A stretch of DNA of 10,079 bases from NCBI GenBank assembly GCA_034669145.1, contig JAXDNY010000126.1, positions 1 through 10,079 on the forward strand, read 5' to 3'. The notes under the pieces were generated by a model. That model saw only the letters and a program-made list of their open reading frames with translations. It was not told where the DNA came from and made no database searches. Each line of letters opens with the position of its first letter. The first letter of the stretch is position 1. Both the position numbers and the translations under genes were made by a program. This document shows positions 6,068 through 10,079 of this stretch, piece by piece. This DNA comes from PALSA-894 sp034669145. Its GTDB lineage: Bacteria > Pseudomonadota > Alphaproteobacteria > Rhizobiales > Xanthobacteraceae.

Positions 6068-6652
6068 ATGCCGTTTCGCGTCTCGGGAAAAAACCTGGAC
6101 ATCGGTGAAGCGTTACGCGAGCGCGTCAGCGCCCGCATCGTCGAAGCTTTGAGCAAATATTTCGATGGCGGTTATTCCGGCCATGTGACGGTCGAGAAGG
6201 AGGGCTTCGGGTTTCGCACCGACTGCGCGATCCATCTCGATTCCGGCATCACGCTGCACACCGGCGCGAATGCCGCCGACGCCTACGCGAGCGCCGATCA
6301 GGCGGCGATCAGGATCGAGAAGCGCCTGCGGCGCTACAAGCGCCGCCTCAAAGATCATCACGTCACGCGTGCCAACGGCGCTTCGGTCGACGCGCCGAGC
6401 TATGTGATCGAGGCGCCCTCGCACGAGACCGATGACGAGCAGACCGAATTCAATCCCGTCATCATCGCCGAATCCACCACGGTGCTAAAGCAATTCTCGG
6501 TCAGCGAAGCCGTGATGGAACTGGACATGACGGGCGCTCCGGTCGTGGTTTTCCGGCATGCCAGTCACGGCCGGGTCAACGTCGTCTACCGCCGGCCCGA
6601 CGGCAATGTCGGCTGGGTCGATCCGCCGATCGTCAAGGCCGGAGCCCATTGA
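6068..6652 (+). CDS. hpf: Ribosome hibernation promoting factor, long form
   Basis: This 194-residue protein is a long HPF, which dimerises ribosomes into inactive 100S particles in stationary phase or starvation. The N-terminal S30AE domain (about 1-97) begins MPFRVSGKNLDIGEALRERV and ends in the basic helix IEKRLRRYKRRLKD that lies along the 30S decoding region. An acidic linker follows (about 98-128, SHETDDEQTE). The C-terminal dimerisation domain (about 129-188) has FSVSEAVMELDMTGAPVVVF and NVVYRRPDGNVGWVDPP. Short HPF/RaiA proteins of enterobacteria lack this last domain. GGAGG at 6058-6062 gives an ideal 5-base spacing to ATG 6068. It lies 86 bp after rpoN, with a possible sigma-54 promoter in the gap. 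Confidence 0.94.
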   Translation: MPFRVSGKNLDIGEALRERVSARIVEALSKYFDGGYSGHVTVEKEGFGFRTDCAIHLDSGITLHTGANAADAYASADQAAIRIEKRLRRYKRRLKDHHVTRANGASVDAPSYVIEAPSHETDDEQTEFNPVIIAESTTVLKQFSVSEAVMELDMTGAPVVVFRHASHGRVNVVYRRPDGNVGWVDPPIVKAGAH

Positions 6653-6724
6653 CGCCATGGGGCGGCCCCGATAAACCGCCGCCTTCCCGTTAACAACCAC
6701 ACCCATTCATCCGGACCGGTTGCA

Positions 6725-7186
6725 ATGCCGCTCACCGACCTTGTCGCGCCGAACGCGATCGTTCCGGCGCTCAAAGTGAACGGCAAGAAGCAGGCAATCC
6801 AGGAGCTTTCGGCGCGCGCCGCCAGGCTGACCGGGCAGAACGAGCGGCTGATCTTCGAGACGCTGATGCAGCGCGAGAAGCTTGGCAGCACCGGCGTCGG
6901 CAACGGCATCGCGATCCCGCACGGCAAGCTTGCGAAGCTGGAGAAACTGGTGGGCCTGTTTGCGCGGCTCGATCGTCCGATCGATTTCGAGTCGCTCGAC
7001 GGGCAGCCGGTCGACCTGATCTTCCTGCTGCTCGCCCCGGAAGCCGCCGGCGCCGACCACCTCAAGGCCCTGGCGCGCGTGGCGCGCCTGTTGCGCGAGC
7101 CCGAGACCGTCGCGCGGTTGCGCGAGTCGCGCGACGCCGACGCGCTCTACGCCGTGCTGGCGATGCCGCCGTCGGAAGCGGCGTAA
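6725..7186 (+). CDS. ptsN: Nitrogen-regulatory phosphotransferase EIIA-Ntr (PtsN)
   Basis: PtsN is the terminal acceptor of the nitrogen phosphotransferase chain (PtsP-NPr-PtsN). It is a regulator rather than a sugar transporter, linked in various bacteria to potassium uptake, carbon/nitrogen balance and the stringent response. The 153-residue length is normal. The phosphorylated residue is H66 in GNGIAIPHGK. Other family marks are MPLTDLVAPNAIVPALKV at the N-terminus, GQPVDLIFLLLAPE at about 92-105 and DHLKALARVARLLREPE, which packs near the active site. It lies 72 bp after hpf with no strong ribosome site. The block ends here: after the stop come a hairpin and a repeat element. The rapZ and npr genes that follow ptsN in E. 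coli are absent; in this class the partner genes usually lie elsewhere. Confidence 0.95.
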   Translation: MPLTDLVAPNAIVPALKVNGKKQAIQELSARAARLTGQNERLIFETLMQREKLGSTGVGNGIAIPHGKLAKLEKLVGLFARLDRPIDFESLDGQPVDLIFLLLAPEAAGADHLKALARVARLLREPETVARLRESRDADALYAVLAMPPSEAA

Positions 7187-7195
7187 AACACCGAA

Positions 7196-7309
7196 CCTCA
7201 TGGTGAGGAGCCCGCCAAAAGGCGGGCGTCTCGAACCATGGCGCGAGGCGATAGCGGAGCCCTTGGCCATCCTTCGAGACGCTCGCTGCGCTCGCTCCTC
7301 AGGATGAGG
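7196..7309. repeat. Inverted pair of CCTCATnnTGAGGAG palindromic units (REP/BIME-like)
   Basis: Two units of about 45 bp face each other. The left unit (7196-7241) reads CCTCATGGTGAGGAG, an apical hairpin, then GTCTCGAACCATGG. The right unit, on the opposite strand (7309-7267), reads CCTCATCCTGAGGAG ... GTCTCGAAGGATGG. Each folds on itself: CATGGT pairs with ACCATG on the left and CATCCT with AGGATG on the right, so the differing bases co-vary. The pair fills most of the gap between ptsN and tctC. Similar elements are common in Bradyrhizobium-type genomes, often between convergent or unrelated genes; that is recollection, not a search. Confidence 0.75.
7210..7227 (+). terminator. Apical hairpin after ptsN, possible terminator
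   Basis: GCCCGCC (7210-7216) and GGCGGGC (7221-7227) form a perfect 7-bp GC stem closed by an AAAA loop, 24 bases after the ptsN stop. No T-run follows, so if it terminates transcription it does so weakly or with Rho. It is also the apical stem of the left repeat unit. Confidence 0.4.
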
Positions 7310-7399
7310 TGTTTGATGCGTGCGGCACCGCAGGCTGGACATCGCATCACGCGTTGGGCGAAAGTCCAACTTAAGAAAAGTCGCCGGAGGAGGATTGCG

Positions 7400-8371
7400 A
7401 TGCGCATCGTCAAACTGGCTGCCTTTGCGCTTGTCTTGGCGCTCGCATCACCCGCTGCCGCCCAATATCCCAACCGCCCCGTCACCATCATCGTGTCGCT
7501 TGCGGCCGGCAGCGGCATGGACGTGCTGGTGCGGCTTTATGCCGACCGTCTGTCGCAGAGTCTCGGCAAGCCGGTGATCGTCGAGAACCGTCCGGGTGCC
7601 TCGCTGATGCTCGCCGCGAACGCGGTCGCGCAATCGGCGCCGGACGGCCATACGCTGCTGGTGTCGACCTCCTCGGCAATGGCGATCAATCTCACGCTGT
7701 TCCGGCAGGTCACCTACGATCCCGAGCGCGACTTCGTTCCGATCTCGCTCTACGTGAAGTCGCCGTTCATTCTGGTGGTCAATCCGGATGTGCCGGCGAA
7801 AACCGTTCCCGAGCTGATCGCCTACATCAAAGCGAACCAGGGCAAGCTCAGCTATTCCTCGCCCGGCGCCGGCGTCGCCCAGCACCTGTCGATGGAATAC
7901 ATGAAGAACCAGTTCGGGCTCGACATCACCCATGTGCCGTACCGCGCGACGCCGCAGTCGATCCAGGACATCGCGGCCGGCCACATCGCGATGGGCTGGG
8001 CGGAGGCGGGCGCCTCGCTGCCGCTGATCAAGGACGGCAAGCTGCGCGCGCTCGCGGTGTCGTCGGCGACGCGGCTGCCGCTCTTGCCCGATGTGCCGCC
8101 GCTGGCCGAGGCCGCGCCGGCGCCGGGTTTCGAGGCGGTGTCGTGGCACATGCTGCTCGCGCCCGCGCAGACGCCGCGCGAGATCGTCGACCGGCTGCAT
8201 GACGAGATGAAGCGCGTGCTCGCCGAGCCCGACCTGAAACAGAAGATCGAGACGATCGGCCTGATCCCGTTCGACACGCCGTCCGTCGAGGACACGCGCG
8301 CCTATCGCCGCGCCGAACAGGAGAAGTGGGGCGCGCTGGTGAAGAGGCTCGGGCTGGAAGGGTCGCAGTAA
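7400..8371 (+). CDS. TctC/Bug-family tripartite tricarboxylate transporter binding protein
   Basis: This 323-residue secreted protein belongs to the large Bug/TctC family, periplasmic binding proteins of tripartite tricarboxylate transporters that usually take carboxylates or other small organic acids. A signal peptide spans 1-21 (MRIVKLAAFALVLALASPAA, cleavage before QYP). Family marks follow: YPNRPVTIIVSLAAGSGMD, PVIVENRPGAS (58-68), PDGHTLLVSTSS (81-92), KLSYSSPGAG and ITHVPYR. ATG 7400 is chosen for its strong ribosome site AGGAGG at 7388-7393 with a 6-base spacing; the frame is open further upstream but only through the repeat element. No tctA or tctB membrane gene is in view, which is common because these genomes carry many orphan copies. 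The substrate cannot be read from sequence. Repeat elements flank it on both sides. Confidence 0.9.
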   Translation: MRIVKLAAFALVLALASPAAAQYPNRPVTIIVSLAAGSGMDVLVRLYADRLSQSLGKPVIVENRPGASLMLAANAVAQSAPDGHTLLVSTSSAMAINLTLFRQVTYDPERDFVPISLYVKSPFILVVNPDVPAKTVPELIAYIKANQGKLSYSSPGAGVAQHLSMEYMKNQFGLDITHVPYRATPQSIQDIAAGHIAMGWAEAGASLPLIKDGKLRALAVSSATRLPLLPDVPPLAEAAPAPGFEAVSWHMLLAPAQTPREIVDRLHDEMKRVLAEPDLKQKIETIGLIPFDTPSVEDTRAYRRAEQEKWGALVKRLGLEGSQ

Positions 8372-8380
8372 TCCCGGAGC

Positions 8381-8493
8381 GTCATCCCGGAAGCCGCGAA
8401 GCGGCTCTCCGGGATCCATAACCACGAATCTGTCCGAAATCGCTTGGTCGGTGCTTATGGGTCCCGGCTCTCGCTTCGCTCGGCCGGGATGAC
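8381..8493. repeat. Inverted pair of GTCATCCCGG palindromic units
   Basis: Two units of about 40 bp are in opposite orientation. The left is 8381-8421, GTCATCCCGG to GGGATCCATAA. The right is 8493-8455 on the other strand, GTCATCCCGG to GGGACCCATAA. A 33-bp spacer separates them. Each unit is itself a hairpin: on the left ATCCCGG pairs with CCGGGAT, with an inner perfect stem AGCCGC-GAA-GCGGCT (8392-8406); on the right CCCGGC pairs with GCCGGG. The element lies between the convergent ends of tctC (+) and the DUF1150 gene (-), where it could serve as a two-way terminator. It is a different family from the repeat at 7196-7309. Confidence 0.8.
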
Positions 8494-8501
8494 AGCTGCG
8501 C

Positions 8502-8756
8502 TCAGTGCACGCTCACCGTCTCGAGCTCGTTGCTCCAGGCATTCGCGACCGCTGCCTCGCGGCTGTCGGTCAGCATGATCGGCGTGCCGTCGGCCGCGTG
8601 CAGCGCATAGAGCAGCGCACCGGGCGCGAGTTCGGGCGCCTGCGGGAAATGCTTCTGCACGTCCTCGGAGCGGATCGTTTTCACGTAGGCGAGCTTGCCT
8701 CCGCCGAGGCCCTGCAGCGCCTCCGGGGAAATCGTGTGGATGTCATTCATAGTCAT
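8502..8756 (-). CDS. DUF1150 family small protein
   Basis: This 84-residue protein matches the DUF1150 family, small alphaproteobacterial proteins of unknown function. Recognisable segments are the N-terminal ISPEALQGLGGGKLAYVKTI, FPQAPELAPGALLYALHAAD and the C-terminal PIMLTDSREAAVANAWSNEL. There is no signal peptide or membrane helix, so it is probably cytoplasmic. The start is ATG 8756 (MTMNDI), but the second ATG at 8750 is nearly as good because GAGG lies about 9 bases before it; AAGGA precedes the first by 9. It follows hsp20 on the same strand after 36 bp, an arrangement seen repeatedly in rhizobia, so it is probably the second gene of the heat-shock operon. A role with the chaperone is an inference from this pairing only. 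Confidence 0.82.
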   Translation of the reverse strand: MTMNDIHTISPEALQGLGGGKLAYVKTIRSEDVQKHFPQAPELAPGALLYALHAADGTPIMLTDSREAAVANAWSNELETVSVH

Positions 8757-8792
8757 GGCCCTCGATCCTTTCCGGTCGATGCCTCATTGCCG

Positions 8793-9218
8793 TCACTCAT
8801 GGTTCCTGATGGCGACCGATTTCACCACGCGCGCCGGTTCCGGACGCGCCAGATCGATCGACAGCAGGCCGTTCTTCAGGTCCGCTCCCTTCACCTCAAT
8901 GCCGTCAGCCAGCACAAAGGTCCGCTGGAACTGACGCGCCGCGATGCCGCGGTGAAGGTATTCCCGGGTCTTGTCATCCTGCTGCCGGCCGCGGATCACC
9001 AACTGGTTCTCCTCGATCGACACGTCGAGCTGATCGCGCGTAAAGCCGGCAACCGCCAGCGTAATGCGCAACCGCTCCGGATCATGCTCGTCCCTGGCCA
9101 ACCGCTCGATGTTGTAGGGCGGGTAGCCGTCGGCCGCTTTGGTCACGCGGTCGAGGACGCGCTCGATTTCGTCAAACCCGAGCAGGAACGGACTGGAGAG
9201 CGACGGAACTCGGGACAT
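8793..9218 (-). CDS. Small heat shock protein, Hsp20/IbpA family
   Basis: This ATP-independent holdase binds unfolding proteins and keeps them refoldable by DnaK and ClpB. The 141-residue protein has a short N-terminal arm (1-32, MSRVPSLSSPFLLGFDEIER) and an alpha-crystallin domain at about 33-128 (YPPYNIERL, RITLAVAGFTRDQLDVSIEE, LVIRGRQ, then the consensus turn ADLKNGLLSIDL at 112-123). A C-terminal tail carries the V-A-I motif (135-137) used for oligomer assembly. ATG 9218 fits the family N-terminus; the open frame upstream (to 9317) is leader RNA and promoter, not protein. A sigma-32-type promoter lies about 100 bp upstream, and the leader is hairpin-rich. DUF1150 follows 36 bp downstream. 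Class A members in rhizobia resemble IbpA, so hsp20 or ibpA would be used as a name. Confidence 0.93.
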   Translation of the reverse strand: MSRVPSLSSPFLLGFDEIERVLDRVTKAADGYPPYNIERLARDEHDPERLRITLAVAGFTRDQLDVSIEENQLVIRGRQQDDKTREYLHRGIAARQFQRTFVLADGIEVKGADLKNGLLSIDLARPEPARVVKSVAIRNHE

Positions 9219-9308
9219 AGTTTCCAAAGTCCTCTTGCGAAGCGACTTTGAGAGGCCCGTTAGGCGCCCCTGCCGGCGCGGATCGGCACAGTGCCGCTTC
9301 CGGTCCGG
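9219..9308 (-). promoter_or_regulatory. Hairpin-rich hsp20 leader, candidate RNA thermometer
   Basis: Transcription from the sigma-32 promoter should begin near 9308, giving a leader of about 90 bases. Three stems are visible in transcript order: CGGCA/TGCCG (9284-9296), GCGCC/GGCGC (9264-9279) and, next to the start codon, CAAAGTC/GACTTTG (9225-9250) with an inner CTT/AAG stem. The last one partly hides AGAGGA (9235-9230 on the minus strand), the likely ribosome site. Rhizobial small heat-shock genes are often controlled by ROSE leaders of this size and design. The canonical ROSE sequence is not clearly present, so the class is uncertain. Confidence 0.4.
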
Positions 9309-9315
9309 TATGCCC

Positions 9316-9346
9316 AAATATGGGGGGCGGTGGTTAAGGGTTCAAG
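9316..9346 (-). promoter_or_regulatory. Sigma-32 (RpoH) heat-shock promoter of hsp20
   Basis: On the minus strand, CTTGAA (9346-9341) is followed after 15 bases by CCCCATATTT (9325-9316). These are the full -35 and -10 of the heat-shock sigma consensus (CTTGAA, CCCCATnT) at an accepted spacing. It lies about 100 bp ahead of the hsp20 ATG, with no other gene between. Both the match and the location fit, so this is a confident call for a motif-only promoter. Confidence 0.85.
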
Positions 9347-9352
9347 AATGGG

Positions 9353-9369
9353 GATTTCGTCCGGAAATC
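9353..9369 (-). terminator. Hairpin downstream of the ABC ATPase gene
   Basis: GATTTC and GAAATC form a perfect 6-bp stem with a 5-base loop, 11 bases after the ATPase stop codon on the minus strand. The stem is AT-rich for this genome and there is no clear T-run, so terminator function is weakly supported. It lies 6 bases upstream of the hsp20 -35 box. Confidence 0.35.
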
Positions 9370-9380
9370 AGGGTTTTGAG

Positions 9381-10079
9381 CTACAGCCGGCGCTGCCCGT
9401 CGGCGCTGAATACATGCAGCTTTGCCCGTGCGGCGACCGCGACCGCCCGCTCGCCCGGCGCCGGCGCCTGCGTTCCCGGCAGCCGCACGATGATGCTGTC
9501 GCCGCGGTCGAGCGTGCCGTAGACGAAGCTCTCCGGGCCGACGCGCTCGACCGCGGTCACGGTGAGCGGCAGCGTGATGCCGTCGGCCGGCGCGCCCGGT
9601 GCTGCCAGCGCGAGATCCTCGGGACGGACGCCGATGATCGCGCCTTCCGCCGGAATGCGGCCATTGCCGAGCAGCAACGCGGGCTCCGCGCCGGACATTT
9701 TCAAGAGATTCATCGCGGGCGCGCCGATGAAGGTCGCGACGAACGTGGTCGCAGGCTTCTCGTAGACCGCGAGCGGCGCGCCGATCTGCTCGACGCGGCC
9801 CCCGTTCATCACCACCAGCATGTCGGCCAAGGTCATCGCCTCGAGCTGGTCGTGCGTGACGTACACCGATGTCGTGCCGAAGGTTTTCTGCAGCTTGCGG
9901 ATTTCCACCCGCATCGAAACGCGCAGCTTGGCGTCGAGATTCGAAAGCGGCTCGTCGAACAGGAACGCCTTCGGCGAGCGCACGATCGCGCGGCCCATCG
10001 CGACGCGCTGGCGCTGTCCGCCGGAGAGCTGGCGCGGCTTGCGGTCGAGCAGCGCGTCGATTTCCAGGATGCGCGCGGC
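9381..10079 (-). CDS. ugpC: ABC transporter ATPase, UgpC/MalK type (5' end outside window)
   Basis: The C-terminal 232 codons of a CUT1-class importer ATPase are present; Walker A and the start lie beyond the window. Reading in, the order is the signature LSGGQRQRVAMGRA, Walker B AFLFDEPLSNLDAKLR, and the switch region VYVTHDQLEAMTLADM with its His. The TOBE regulatory domain follows, with PAMNLLKM and IGVRPEDL. These C-terminal features resemble UgpC (sn-glycerol-3-phosphate uptake) more than MalK, but sugar-transport ATPases of this class are so alike that the substrate should not be trusted without the neighbouring binding-protein and permease genes. About 120-130 residues are missing compared with the usual 355-365. 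The stop (TAG, 9381-9383) is followed by a small hairpin. The symbol is a best guess. Confidence 0.9.
   Translation of the reverse strand, partial: AARILEIDALLDRKPRQLSGGQRQRVAMGRAIVRSPKAFLFDEPLSNLDAKLRVSMRVEIRKLQKTFGTTSVYVTHDQLEAMTLADMLVVMNGGRVEQIGAPLAVYEKPATTFVATFIGAPAMNLLKMSGAEPALLLGNGRIPAEGAIIGVRPEDLALAAPGAPADGITLPLTVTAVERVGPESFVYGTLDRGDSIIVRLPGTQAPAPGERAVAVAARAKLHVFSADGQRRL

Noticed and set aside
7238..7399. A longer TctC protein starting at the ATG at 7238.
   Set aside because: The added residues come from the repeat element. They would bury the signal peptide inside the protein, and the ATG at 7400 has a strong ribosome site.
8505..9251. A 248-codon plus-strand frame across the heat-shock operon.
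   Set aside because: It is antisense to Hsp20 and DUF1150, both clear families with sensible starts and a heat-shock promoter on the minus strand.

Overview
The window reads as chromosomal DNA from an alphaproteobacterium of the order Hyphomicrobiales (Rhizobiales), most like the Bradyrhizobium/Rhodopseudomonas/Xanthobacteraceae side. The reasons are the gene order nrnC-lptC-lptA-lptB-rpoN-hpf-ptsN, the long N-terminal extension on LptB, the Hsp20-DUF1150 pair, high GC with strong GC bias at third codon positions, and paired palindromic repeats (CCTCATnnTGAGGAG and GTCATCCCGG types) of a sort familiar from that group. This placement comes from pattern recognition, not a database search.

Region 1 (1-~1003) is the accessory-looking part. 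It is visibly lower in GC (roughly half, judged by eye) than the rest. It opens with an array of CTAG half-sites spaced exactly 8 bp apart, the geometry of Trp-repressor operators. Next come a 56-residue single-pass membrane protein and, overlapping its stop codon by 4 bp, a TrpR/YerC-family DNA-binding protein. This looks like a self-regulated two-gene module of unknown purpose and is the most interesting content of the window. From 618 to 1003 there is no intact gene, only a coding-like minus-strand fragment without a proper start.

Region 2 (1004-7186, all + strand) is a conserved housekeeping block. It holds NrnC (nanoRNA exonuclease of the RNase D family), LptC and LptA (ATGA overlap) and LptB (lipopolysaccharide export), RpoN (sigma-54), HPF (long hibernation promoting factor) and PtsN (EIIA-Ntr). 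A candidate -24/-12 sigma-54 promoter sits between rpoN and hpf.

Region 3 (7187-8500) holds a solitary TctC/Bug-type periplasmic binding protein. It is bracketed by two different inverted-pair repeat elements, with no tctA/tctB in view.

Region 4 (8501-10079, all - strand) has a heat-shock operon (Hsp20 then DUF1150) behind an excellent sigma-32 promoter and a hairpin-rich leader that could be an RNA thermometer. The last feature is the 3' part of a UgpC/MalK-type ABC transporter ATPase running off the window end.
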